A stretch of 23,138 nt of DNA. Source: JAGNZR01 sp051646055. GTDB lineage: Bacteria; Fusobacteriota; Fusobacteriia; Fusobacteriales; Fusobacteriaceae. How positions within the stretch are numbered: position 1 is the first letter of the stretch; every line of letters starts with the position of its first letter. Positions 15,355 through 23,138 of the stretch are shown here, piece after piece. Under the pieces are notes generated by a model. The model was given only the letters and a program-made list of their open reading frames with translations. It had not been told where the DNA came from and did no database searches. The DNA lies in the NCBI GenBank assembly GCA_051646055.1, contig JBOFCM010000131.1, forward strand, positions 1 to 23,138, in the 5' to 3' direction. Made by a program: the position numbers and the translations under genes.

Positions 15355-16080
15355 ATGATAACTTTAGTTGCAGAAGAACTGTCAAAATCATATAAGGGCA
15401 GAAAAGTAGTAGACGGTGTAAGTATAGAGGTGGCCAAAGGTGAGATAGTGGGACTTCTGGGGCCTAACGGAGCTGGAAAAACCACCACCTTCTATATGAT
15501 AACTGGAATAGTAAAACCTGATAACGGAAGAGTTTTCTGCAATGAGCAGGAGATAACAGAGGAACCTATCCACAGAAGAGCGGACAGGGGAATAGGTTAT
15601 CTGGCTCAGGAGCCTTCAGTTTTCAGAAACCTCACTGTGGAAGAAAATATTCTGGCCATACTGGAGATGAAGAAACACAGCAAAGAGGAGCAGACTGAGA
15701 TAATGGAAAAGCTTCTGGAAGAGTTCAAGCTTACCCATGTGAGAAAATCCCTGGGATATGCTCTTTCAGGGGGAGAGAGAAGACGTGTGGAGATAGCCCG
15801 TACCATAGCTAACAACCCAGATTTTATACTGTTGGACGAGCCCTTTGCAGGGGTGGACCCCATAGCTGTAGAGGACATTCAGCAGATAATCAGATATCTT
15901 AAAGAGAGAGGGCTGGGAATACTTATCACAGATCACTCAGTAAGAGAAACTCTCAGCATCACAGATAAAGCCTATATAATGGCCAATGGAAAAGTTCTTA
16001 TAAAGGGAACTCCCAAAGAGATTGAGGCTGATGAAACAGCTAGAAGAGTCTATCTGGGAGAGAATTTCAAATTAGATTAG
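15355..16080 (+). CDS. lptB: LPS export ABC transporter ATP-binding protein LptB
   Basis: Cytoplasmic ATPase that powers extraction of lipopolysaccharide from the inner membrane through LptFG. Length is 241 residues, the usual size. Motifs are complete: Walker A GPNGAGKT (36-43), Q-loop near Q85 (YLAQEPSVF), signature LSGGERRRVEIAR (137-149), Walker B FILLDEPFAGVDP (D161, E162) and the H-loop histidine H194 in ITDHSVRE. GPNGAGKTTTFYMITG and the LSGGERRRVEIAR form are typical of LptB rather than of amino-acid transporters such as LivF. AAGGAG lies close upstream. It sits directly after the OstA-type gene, as lptB does after lptA in Proteobacteria. The permease genes lptF and lptG are not in the window. 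Confidence 0.95.
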   Translation: MITLVAEELSKSYKGRKVVDGVSIEVAKGEIVGLLGPNGAGKTTTFYMITGIVKPDNGRVFCNEQEITEEPIHRRADRGIGYLAQEPSVFRNLTVEENILAILEMKKHSKEEQTEIMEKLLEEFKLTHVRKSLGYALSGGERRRVEIARTIANNPDFILLDEPFAGVDPIAVEDIQQIIRYLKERGLGILITDHSVRETLSITDKAYIMANGKVLIKGTPKEIEADETARRVYLGENFKLD

Positions 16081-16098
16081 AAAACAAAGGAGTGCAAT

Positions 16099-18702
16099 AT
16101 GTTAACAGGAAACGAAATAAGAAAAAAGTTTATAGAATTTTTTGAAGCTAAGAAACACAGACACTACGAATCAGCTTCCCTGATTCCAGATGATCCTACT
16201 CTGCTACTTACAGTAGCTGGAATGGTGCCTTTTAAACCTTATTTTCTAGGGCAGAAAGAAGCTCCGTATCCAAGAATTACCACTTACCAGAAGTGTATCA
16301 GAACCAATGACCTGGACAACGTGGGAAGAACAGCTAGACATCACACATTCTTTGAGATGCTTGGAAACTTCTCTTTTGGAGATTATTTCAAAGAGGAGGC
16401 CATAGTTTGGTCATGGGAGTTTGTTACAGAGGTACTGGGACTTCCAAAAGACAAGATGTGGGTATCTGTATTCACAACTGACGACGAGGCTGAACAGCTT
16501 TGGATAGAGAAGTGTAACTTCCCTAAGGAACGTATAGTTAGAATGGGAGAGGACGAGAACTGGTGGTCAGCAGGACCTACTGGATCATGCGGACCATGTT
16601 CAGAAATCCACGTGGACCTGGGACCTGAGTATGGAGGAGATCACAACTCTAAACTTGGAGATGAAGGAACAGACAACAGATTTATAGAGATCTGGAACCT
16701 GGTATTCACTGAGTGGAACAGAATGGAGGATGGATCCCTAGAGCCCCTTCCTAAGAAAAATATAGATACAGGAGCTGGACTGGAAAGAGTTACAGCTATG
16801 GTACAGGGAAAATCTAATAACTTCGAAACAGATCTTCTTTTCCCTATTTTAGAGAGAGCCGGGGAGCTTACAGATACAAAATACGGAGATAGTCCAGAAA
16901 AAGATTTCTCTCTAAAAGTTATAACAGATCACAGTAGAGCGGTAACTTTCCTTATCAATGACGGAGTTATGCCATCATATGAAGGAAGAGGTTATGTACT
17001 GAGAAGAATACTGAGAAGAGCCGTAAGACATGGAAGACTTCTAGGATGCAAAGAGCTGTTTATGTACAAGATGGTAGACAAAGTTGTGGAACTTATGGGA
17101 GAGGCATATCCTGAACTGAAGAGCAACCTTGAGCATATTAAAAAGCTGGTAAAGATAGAGGAAGAAACTTTCTCTAAAACTTTGGATCAAGGAATCAACC
17201 TTGTGAACGAGGAGATCAAAAAACTTAAGGCCTCTGGAGACAAGAAACTTTCTGGAGATATAAGTTTCAGACTTTATGACACATACGGATTCCCATTCGA
17301 GCTTATCGAAGAGATCTGTGAAAACGAAGGGGTAACTCTTCTGAAGTCTGAGTTTGATGAGAAGATGGAAGAGCAGAGAGAGAAAGCTCGTTCAGCTAGA
17401 AAAGTAGTTATGGAGAAGGGACAGGATTCTTTCCTAGAGGAGTTCTATGACAACCATGGAGTAACAGAGTTCTTAGGTTACAGCCAGCTGAAAACTACTG
17501 GAAAGCTTCTGAGCTGTCGTGAAAGAGAGGACGGAAAACTTACTCTTATCTTCGATAGAACTGTTTTCTATGCTGAGTCTGGAGGACAGGTTGCAGACGG
17601 TGGAGTTATCACAGCTCCTGGAGTTACATGCAAAGTTCTAGATGTACAGAAGCAGAAGGATATCTACATGCATATAGTTGAGCTGGTAGAGGGAGAACTT
17701 CCTAAAGAGGGAGAGACTTACCACCTTACAGTGGACGGTTTCAGAAGATCCAATATAGCTAAAAACCATACGGCAACTCACCTTCTCCACAAGGCTCTGA
17801 AGGATGTATTGGGTTCTCATGTACAGCAGGCTGGATCAGTTGTAGATGATGAGAGACTGAGATTTGACTTTACTCACTATGAGGCTCTTACAGAGGAAGA
17901 GATAGAGTATATCGAGAAAATAATCAACACAAAAATAGCTGAGGCTATGGAGATGAACGTAAGAGAGATGCAGATGGAAGAGGCGAAAAAGCTGGGTGCT
18001 ACTGCTCTTTTCGGAGATAAATACGGAGACAGAGTAAGAGTTGCGGCCATTGGAGACTACTCAGTGGAACTGTGCGGAGGAACCCACGTGGACAACGTAT
18101 CTCAGATAGCTATATTCAATATAGTGAGTGAGTCTGGAGTTGCGGCAGGAACTAGAAGAATAGAGGCTCAGACAGGATTCAAGGCCTACGAATCTTTCTT
18201 CCACTATGAAAAAGTTGCAAGAAGAGCAGCTAAAGCTCTGAAGACAGATCTGGATTCTCTGGAAGAGAGAGTAGAAGCTATGCTGGAGCAGGTAAAAATG
18301 GGTAATCGTGAGATAGAGAAATTAAAATCTCAGATAGCTGGATTTGAAGCTAACTCTATGTTTGATTCAGTAGAAGAGATCGGGGGAGTAAAAGTTCTGA
18401 TTAAGACTTTCGCAGGGAAGGATGCTGATTACTTAAGAGAGATAGTGGATAAAGCCAAGGATAAATTCCCAACATGTGTTGTAGCTCTGGGAAGTAATGT
18501 GGAGAAGGCTGTATTCGCTGTAGGTGTGTCAAAGGATCTCACTGGAAAACTTAAAGCTGGAGATCTGGCTAGAACAGCTGCAGAAATAGCTGGAGGAAAA
18601 GGCGGAGGAAGACCTGACTTTGCCCAAGCCGGAGGAAAAGACGGAGACAAGGTTGAAGAGGCTATGAAGGCAGTAAGAGAGCTTATAGAGAAGGGACTGT
18701 AA
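16099..18702 (+). CDS. alaS: Alanyl-tRNA synthetase
   Basis: Charges tRNA-Ala with alanine and removes wrongly attached serine or glycine. Length is 867 residues, full size. The class II catalytic core fills the N-terminus (VAGMVPFKPYFLG, RHHTFFEMLGNFSFGDYF, TGAGLERV). The editing domain has its zinc site intact: H557 and H561 in HTATH, C659 and H663 in CGGTHVDN. The C-terminal DHHA1-type region ends GGKGGGRPDFAQAGG. AAAGGAG precedes the ATG. There is no T-box leader: only 18 nt separate it from lptB. Many alanines are coded GCT and prolines CCT, a different flavour from mutS upstream, perhaps reflecting high expression. The stop codon overlaps the start of yqgF (TAATG). Confidence 0.98.
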   Translation: MLTGNEIRKKFIEFFEAKKHRHYESASLIPDDPTLLLTVAGMVPFKPYFLGQKEAPYPRITTYQKCIRTNDLDNVGRTARHHTFFEMLGNFSFGDYFKEEAIVWSWEFVTEVLGLPKDKMWVSVFTTDDEAEQLWIEKCNFPKERIVRMGEDENWWSAGPTGSCGPCSEIHVDLGPEYGGDHNSKLGDEGTDNRFIEIWNLVFTEWNRMEDGSLEPLPKKNIDTGAGLERVTAMVQGKSNNFETDLLFPILERAGELTDTKYGDSPEKDFSLKVITDHSRAVTFLINDGVMPSYEGRGYVLRRILRRAVRHGRLLGCKELFMYKMVDKVVELMGEAYPELKSNLEHIKKLVKIEEETFSKTLDQGINLVNEEIKKLKASGDKKLSGDISFRLYDTYGFPFELIEEICENEGVTLLKSEFDEKMEEQREKARSARKVVMEKGQDSFLEEFYDNHGVTEFLGYSQLKTTGKLLSCREREDGKLTLIFDRTVFYAESGGQVADGGVITAPGVTCKVLDVQKQKDIYMHIVELVEGELPKEGETYHLTVDGFRRSNIAKNHTATHLLHKALKDVLGSHVQQAGSVVDDERLRFDFTHYEALTEEEIEYIEKIINTKIAEAMEMNVREMQMEEAKKLGATALFGDKYGDRVRVAAIGDYSVELCGGTHVDNVSQIAIFNIVSESGVAAGTRRIEAQTGFKAYESFFHYEKVARRAAKALKTDLDSLEERVEAMLEQVKMGNREIEKLKSQIAGFEANSMFDSVEEIGGVKVLIKTFAGKDADYLREIVDKAKDKFPTCVVALGSNVEKAVFAVGVSKDLTGKLKAGDLARTAAEIAGGKGGGRPDFAQAGGKDGDKVEEAMKAVRELIEKGL

Positions 18703-19121
18703 TGTTTAAAAAATATATAGCTCTAGATATTGGAGATGTAAGGATAGGAGTTGCCAGATCGGATATAATGGGGATGCTGGCAACACCCCTAGAGGTCATT
18801 GATAGAAAAAAAACAAAGTCTGTCCAGAGAATCAAAGAGCTCTGTCAGGAGGAGAATACCAAAAAGCTTGTGGTAGGTATCCCGAAAAGTTTAGATGGAA
18901 CAGAGAAAAGACAGGCTGAAAAAGTTAGGGAATACATTGAAAAACTAAAAAAGAATATCCCAGGTCTGGAGATATTTGAGGTAGATGAGAGGCTTACAAC
19001 TGTATCTGCCGACAGAATTCTTACAGAGATGGGAAGCAAGGGGGCACTGGAAAAGCGTAAAGTGGTGGATAAAGTGGCGGCAGCCATAATACTCCAGGCT
19101 TTTCTGGATAGCAAAAGATAA
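18702..19121 (+). CDS. yqgF: YqgF/RuvX family RNase H-like nuclease
   Basis: Small nuclease of the YqgF family, thought to resolve Holliday junctions or, as in E. coli, to help mature the 5' end of 16S rRNA; the exact role varies by report. Length is 139 residues, standard. The RNase H-like acidic residues are in place: D9 in YIALDIGDVRIG, E96 in EVDERLTT and D123 in VVDKVAAAIIL. LVVGIPKSLDGTE is the usual family loop. Its ATG overlaps the alaS stop by one base, so translation is probably coupled. The alaS-yqgF neighbourhood is also common in Firmicutes. Confidence 0.95.
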   Translation: MFKKYIALDIGDVRIGVARSDIMGMLATPLEVIDRKKTKSVQRIKELCQEENTKKLVVGIPKSLDGTEKRQAEKVREYIEKLKKNIPGLEIFEVDERLTTVSADRILTEMGSKGALEKRKVVDKVAAAIILQAFLDSKR

Positions 19122-19141
19122 AAAAATAGGATGGAGGGATT

Positions 19142-20371
19142 ATGAGAAAAAATACATTAGTCAAGCTGCTGTTTGTACTGGCAGTGGTTTTCGGAGCAGC
19201 ATGGCTAACATTTAAAAAGCCTATTAAGTTGGGATTGGACTTAAAAGGGGGAGTTTATGCAGTTTTAGAAGCCAGTGAAGAGGAAGTTGCCCTGGACGGG
19301 GAAGCTATGGACAGACTTGTGGAAGTTCTGGACAGAAGAATTAACGGTCTGGGAGTTGCTGAATCAGTGGTTCAGAAAACAGGAGGAAACAGGGTTATAA
19401 TCGAGCTTCCTGGAGTTTCCAATACAGAGGAAGCTGTTAAGATGATAGGAAAAACAGCTCTGATGGAGTTCAAAATCATGAATAAGGACGGATCTCTAGG
19501 GGAGACTCTTCTCACAGGAGCGGCTCTTAAAAAAGCTGACGTATCCTACGACAACCTGGGAAGACCTCAGATTCAGTTTGAGATGACTCATGAGGGAGCA
19601 GTAAGATTTGCAGAGATAACAAGAACCAATATAGGTAAGCAGCTGGCGATAACTCTGGATGGAACAGTTCAGACAGCTCCAACAATAAACTCTGAAATTC
19701 CTGGTGGAAACGGAGTTATTACAGGAAACTACACTGTGGATGAAGCCAAGGCCACAGCTACTCTTCTTAACGCAGGAGCTCTTCCAGTGAAGGCTGAAAT
19801 AGTTGAGACAAGAACTGTAGGGGCATCTCTTGGAGATGAATCCATAGCCAAGAGTATCAAGGCAGGAGAGCTTGCGATACTTCTTATAGGTGTATTTATG
19901 ATGATACTTTACAGACTTCCTGGAATAGTAGCCATCCTTGCACTGGCATCTTTCGGACTTATTACTTTCGGAACACTGAACTTTATAGATGCTACCCTGA
20001 CACTTCCTGGAATTGCAGGGGTTATACTCTCTATAGGTATGGCGGTAGATGCCAATGTAATCATTTTTGAGAGAATAAAGGATGAACTGAAATTGGGGAA
20101 CAACGTGATGGGAGCTATCGATGCAGGATTCAGCAAAGGTTTTGCCTCTATCTTTGACGGTCAAGTGACAACACTTATAATAACAGCTATACTATTTATA
20201 TTCGGAACAGGAGCAGTAAAGGGATTTGCAGTTACGCTGACAATAGGTGCCATAGCATCTATGTTCACAGCTCTTACTTTGACAAAAGCTATGCTTATTG
20301 CCTTTGTAGAGATCTTCAGACTCAATACACCAAAGCTCTTTGGAGTAAAGGGAGGAGAGAAGAATGCGTAA
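19142..20371 (+). CDS. secD: Protein translocase subunit SecD
   Basis: Inner-membrane protein that, with SecF, uses the proton or sodium gradient to help pull exported proteins out on the periplasmic side. Length is 409 residues, in the range of short SecD proteins. One N-terminal membrane segment (about 8-24) is followed by KLGLDLKGGVYAVLEA, the periplasmic P1 region with RVIIELPGV, and then five C-terminal membrane segments from about residue 245, including MAVDANVIIFERIKDEL with the conserved charged residues for ion movement. GGAGGG sits before the ATG, 20 nt after yqgF. The end overlaps secF by eight bases (ATGCGTAA). Confidence 0.96.
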   Translation: MRKNTLVKLLFVLAVVFGAAWLTFKKPIKLGLDLKGGVYAVLEASEEEVALDGEAMDRLVEVLDRRINGLGVAESVVQKTGGNRVIIELPGVSNTEEAVKMIGKTALMEFKIMNKDGSLGETLLTGAALKKADVSYDNLGRPQIQFEMTHEGAVRFAEITRTNIGKQLAITLDGTVQTAPTINSEIPGGNGVITGNYTVDEAKATATLLNAGALPVKAEIVETRTVGASLGDESIAKSIKAGELAILLIGVFMMILYRLPGIVAILALASFGLITFGTLNFIDATLTLPGIAGVILSIGMAVDANVIIFERIKDELKLGNNVMGAIDAGFSKGFASIFDGQVTTLIITAILFIFGTGAVKGFAVTLTIGAIASMFTALTLTKAMLIAFVEIFRLNTPKLFGVKGGEKNA

Positions 20372-21302
20372 CCTAGATATAATAAAGAGAAGTAAACTTT
20401 ATGTTTCAATAAGTGCTGTATTTGTAGTTTTATCTCTAGGGGTACTTTTTACCAAGGGACTGAATTATGGAATAGATTTCTCTGGAGGAAACCTTTTTCA
20501 GATGAAATTTCAGGAGGTTATAGACCTTCCTAAAGTAAATACTAAACTGGATGAGATTGCTCGGGAGATACCTCAGTTGGATTCCAGATCTAGAAAAGTT
20601 CAGATTTCAGAGGAAAATACTGTAATCATAAGAACTCAAGAGATGACAGAAGAGGTCAAGGAGCAGTTTGTAGAAAAGATGAAAGGCATGGGAGAATACT
20701 CTCTGGAAAAAACTGAAAAAGTTGGAGCCAGTGTAGGAAAAGATCTTAAAAATGCTGCTCTGTACTCAATCATTATAGGAAGTATACTTATAACTCTGTA
20801 TATTACCCTAAGATATGAGTTTAAATTTGCCATAGGTGCCATACTGACTCTTATCCACGATGTAGTAATAGCTCTGGGAGTAATAGCTCTTCTAGGCTAT
20901 GAGATAAACACAGAATTTATTGCGGCTACCCTGACTATCCTGGGATACTCTATAAATGATACTATCATAATCTATGATAGAATTCGTGAGAAGCTGAAGG
21001 AGAAAGAGAAGAGAGGGGCTACATTCGGAGAGATACTCAATATAAGTCTGAACGATGTTATGGTCAGATCTATTAACACATCGGTAACTACCCTTCTTGC
21101 AGGAGTGGCGATACTTATATTCGGAGGAGACTCGCTGAAAACATTTATAGTGACTCTTATGGTAGGAATTTTAGCTGGATCATACTCATCTATCTTCGTT
21201 GCAGCTCCCCTAGTTTATCTCATGGATAAGGACAGAGATGGAAAGGGAACTATAGAGTTCAAAGATGAAGATGAGGATTACGAAGAGAAGATAGTGGTGT
21301 AA
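20364..21302 (+). CDS. secF: Protein translocase subunit SecF
   Basis: Partner of SecD in the export motor. Length is 312 residues. The first membrane segment (about 12-30) is followed by NYGIDFSGGNLFQMKF, then a small periplasmic domain (VQISEENTVIIRTQE) and five more membrane segments starting with AALYSIIIGSILITLYITLRYEF. The conserved LTILGYSINDTIIIYDRIREKL motif near residue 190-212 is intact. The C-terminus is an acidic cytoplasmic tail (DEDEDYEE). It overlaps secD by eight bases, so the two should be made in equal amounts; they are separate genes here, unlike the fused secDF of Bacillus. Confidence 0.96.
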   Translation: MRNLDIIKRSKLYVSISAVFVVLSLGVLFTKGLNYGIDFSGGNLFQMKFQEVIDLPKVNTKLDEIAREIPQLDSRSRKVQISEENTVIIRTQEMTEEVKEQFVEKMKGMGEYSLEKTEKVGASVGKDLKNAALYSIIIGSILITLYITLRYEFKFAIGAILTLIHDVVIALGVIALLGYEINTEFIAATLTILGYSINDTIIIYDRIREKLKEKEKRGATFGEILNISLNDVMVRSINTSVTTLLAGVAILIFGGDSLKTFIVTLMVGILAGSYSSIFVAAPLVYLMDKDRDGKGTIEFKDEDEDYEEKIVV

Positions 21303-21323
21303 GCCACTGAGATTGGAGAGGTA

Positions 21324-22388
21324 ATGAGAGCTTGGGTGGAGATAAACCTAAAAAATTTAGTAGAAAATCTGAATATTCTAAAGAGCCTCACCCAGGGCTC
21401 CCAAATTATCCCAGTGATAAAAGCTGATGCATATGGAATGGGTGCTCTTAGAATTGTACAGGAGCTTATCCGTCAAGGCATTGAGATATTTGCAGTGGCC
21501 ACCATGGAGGAAGCTGTTGAACTTCGTGAAAAGGGCATAGAAAAAGATATTCTTGTGCTGGGAGGAGTTTATTATGAGGATCTGGAACTGGCTCATAAAC
21601 TGAATATCCAGATTACGGTAAACTCTCAGGATCAGATAGAAAAAATAAGAGAAAAAAACCTTCCCCTTCTGGTACAGATGGCGGTGGAGACAGGAATGGG
21701 AAGAGTGGGATTTCTTCCCCAAGAAGCACTGAAAATAATTGAAGATTACAGAGAAAGTGAGACTCCTAAAATAGTAGGAGTCTACTCTCATTTTTCAGTA
21801 TCAGATGAGGATTCCCAGGATTCCAGGGAATATACCCTCAACCAGATAGAGAAGTTTAGAGATTTTTTAGGAACAGATCTCAGGTATATCCATATGCACA
21901 ATAGCGGAGGGATAATAAACTATTCAGAGGATTTTTCTGGAACTCATGTGAGACCGGGAATAGCTCTCTATGGGATATTAGGTGACAGAAAAATAGAGGG
22001 GATGCACAATGTGTTCTCCCTAAAGACAAGAATACTCTTTCTGAAAACTCTAAAAGAGAGGATGGATATCTCCTACGGAAGAACAGCCACAGGAGAAGCG
22101 GGAGACATGATAGCAACCCTATCCATAGGGTATGCAGACGGATTCAGAAAAGAACTCTCCAACAGAGGATATGTGACTATATTGGGAGAAAAATGCCCGA
22201 TCATAGGAAAAATCTGTATGGATATGTGTATGGTAAAAATTCCCCTGGGAATAAGAGACAAGGTAAAAGTCGGAATGGAAGTTCTCTGTATTGGAGAAGA
22301 TATTGTGGAAAAGGCAGGTATGATTGGGTGTTCCACCTATGAAATACTAACTGGAATAGGAAAAAGACTTCCTAGAGTATATATTTGA
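21324..22388 (+). CDS. alr: Alanine racemase
   Basis: PLP enzyme that converts L-alanine to D-alanine for peptidoglycan. Length is 354 residues, typical. The PLP lysine is K33 in PVIKADAYGMG. The second catalytic base is probably Y251 in ISYGRT, followed by ATLSIGYADGFRKEL. GRVGFLP and YSHFSVSDE are further barrel motifs, and ICMDMCMV replaces the more frequent CMDQ. GGAGAGG precedes the ATG, 21 nt after secF. It has no signal peptide and should be cytosolic. Its place next to alaS and envelope genes links it to alanine use, but this may be chance. Confidence 0.96.
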   Translation: MRAWVEINLKNLVENLNILKSLTQGSQIIPVIKADAYGMGALRIVQELIRQGIEIFAVATMEEAVELREKGIEKDILVLGGVYYEDLELAHKLNIQITVNSQDQIEKIREKNLPLLVQMAVETGMGRVGFLPQEALKIIEDYRESETPKIVGVYSHFSVSDEDSQDSREYTLNQIEKFRDFLGTDLRYIHMHNSGGIINYSEDFSGTHVRPGIALYGILGDRKIEGMHNVFSLKTRILFLKTLKERMDISYGRTATGEAGDMIATLSIGYADGFRKELSNRGYVTILGEKCPIIGKICMDMCMVKIPLGIRDKVKVGMEVLCIGEDIVEKAGMIGCSTYEILTGIGKRLPRVYI

Positions 22389-22419
22389 TAAAATTTTAAA
22401 AAAAGCAGAAGGAGAGAAA

Positions 22420-23138
22420 ATGGCAAGAATAATATTAGAAGAGGGAAAAGAGAAAAAAATACTTAATTTTTATCCCAATGTTTTTAAAGATGAAATACAC
22501 TCTATAAATGGAACTGTAAAAAACGGGGATATAGTAGATGTATGTATGAAGGACCTGAGATTCATAGCTAGAGGTTATGTAACAGAGGAAACGTCTGCTT
22601 TTGTTAGAATTTTAACAGTAAAAGAGGAAACAGTAGATGCTAAGTTTATACTTGGAAAGATAAAAAATGCCTACGATAAGAGAAGACATCTGGCAGAGGA
22701 AACAAACTGCGTAAGAGCATTTTACTCAGAAGCTGACGGAATCCCGGGACTTATAATAGACAAGTTTGATAAATATATCTCTGTACAGTTCAGAAACTCA
22801 GGAATAGATTCCATGAGACAGGAGATAATCAATGCCATAAAAAAAGTCTTCAAACCAAAGGGAATCTATGAGAGAAGTGATGTAGAGAGCCGTACAATAG
22901 AGGGCGTAGAGCAGAAGACAGGAGTTATCTACGGAGTTATCCCTGAAAAGATAGTGATGGAAGATAACGGTCTTAAATATACTATCGATATAGTTGACGG
23001 TCAGAAAACAGGTTTCTTCCTGGATCAGAGAGATTCAAGAAAATTCATAAGACCGTATATCAACGAGCAGACAAGATTTTTAGATGTATTCTCAAGTAGT
23101 GGAGGATTCTCTATTGCAGCCCTGAAAGAAGGAGCGAA
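22420..23138 (+). CDS. RlmI-like class I rRNA methyltransferase (3' end outside window)
   Basis: SAM-dependent methyltransferase of the RlmI (YccW) family, which methylates a cytosine of 23S rRNA in E. coli. Only 239 residues are visible of an expected 390 or so. An N-terminal PUA-like domain (about 1-70, with NGTVKNGDIVDV and RFIARGYV) is followed by YSEADGIPGLIIDKF (102-116), YERSDVESR (150-158), VDGQKTGFFLDQRDSRKFI (192-210) and the SAM-binding start FLDVFSSSGGFSIAALKEGA (220-239). The SAM loop reads SSSGGF where YTGGF is usual. AGGAGAG precedes the ATG, 31 nt after alr, with no terminator between. The exact target is not decided by the sequence, so I leave the symbol empty. Confidence 0.88.
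   Translation, partial: MARIILEEGKEKKILNFYPNVFKDEIHSINGTVKNGDIVDVCMKDLRFIARGYVTEETSAFVRILTVKEETVDAKFILGKIKNAYDKRRHLAEETNCVRAFYSEADGIPGLIIDKFDKYISVQFRNSGIDSMRQEIINAIKKVFKPKGIYERSDVESRTIEGVEQKTGVIYGVIPEKIVMEDNGLKYTIDIVDGQKTGFFLDQRDSRKFIRPYINEQTRFLDVFSSSGGFSIAALKEGA

Noticed and set aside
16081..16098. T-box or other leader before alaS
   Set aside because: Only 18 nt separate lptB from alaS, too short for a T-box; just a ribosome-binding site is present.
9141..18702. Recurring CGTGA words in the plus-strand genes, considered as a Chi-like or recombination signal
   Set aside because: Nearly all occurrences are in frame as Arg-Glu or Arg-Asp codons (CGT GAG, CGT GAA), including in genes on the other strand, so coding explains them.

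Overview
The window looks like chromosomal core DNA from a low-to-moderate GC bacterium with two membranes, most likely a member of Fusobacteriota (Fusobacterium, Ilyobacter, Propionigenium, Cetobacterium group). Two signals point this way together. First, ribosomal protein L27 carries a cleavable N-terminal extension and its gene sits next to the protease Prp, an arrangement known from Firmicutes, Fusobacteria and relatives but not Proteobacteria. Second, there is LPS-export machinery (LptB and an OstA/LptA-type protein), so the cell has an outer membrane. Arginine is coded mainly by AGA, Shine-Dalgarno sites are strong GGAGG types, and intergenic DNA is very A+T rich. Genus and species cannot be fixed from the window. 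I see no mobile elements, tRNA or rRNA genes, CRISPR arrays or phage genes.

Layout. (1) Positions 1-6487, minus strand: a glycogen synthesis operon read glgB - glgA paralogue - glgC - glgD - glgA, the last gene running off the left edge. It holds a catalytic ADP-glucose pyrophosphorylase (GlgC) with its degenerate partner (GlgD), and likewise a canonical glycogen synthase with a second, motif-degenerate synthase. (2) 6488-6741: a dense divergent control region with a TATAAT box for glgB, an inverted repeat beside it, an intrinsic terminator on the minus strand that would end a roughly 60-nt RNA (or act as an attenuator), and two overlapping opposed promoters. (3) 6742-7608, plus: a SEC-C zinc-motif protein, ending at a bidirectional terminator shared with a convergent 65-residue coiled-coil gene. 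(4) 7985-8934, minus: rplU - prp - rpmA with a near-consensus promoter, an 80-nt leader and a GAAA-loop terminator. (5) 9141 to the right edge, plus: ten genes in tight succession behind one strong promoter: dusB, mutS, a very long lptA/lptC-like gene, lptB, alaS, yqgF, secD, secF, alr and an rlmI-like methyltransferase cut by the window end. The largest gap is about 30 nt, and I see no internal terminator.

How the genes work together. The left block makes ADP-glucose and turns it into branched glycogen. The L21-Prp-L27 block makes two large-subunit proteins and the enzyme that trims one of them. The right block mixes tRNA and rRNA modification, mismatch repair, alanine metabolism (alanyl-tRNA synthetase and alanine racemase) and envelope building (Lpt export, SecDF, D-alanine for peptidoglycan). 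Most genes are ordinary and well recognised. The points most worth a second look are the degenerate second glycogen synthase, the 869-residue OstA-type protein standing where lptC and lptA would normally be, and the candidate small RNA or attenuator between glgB and the SEC-C gene.
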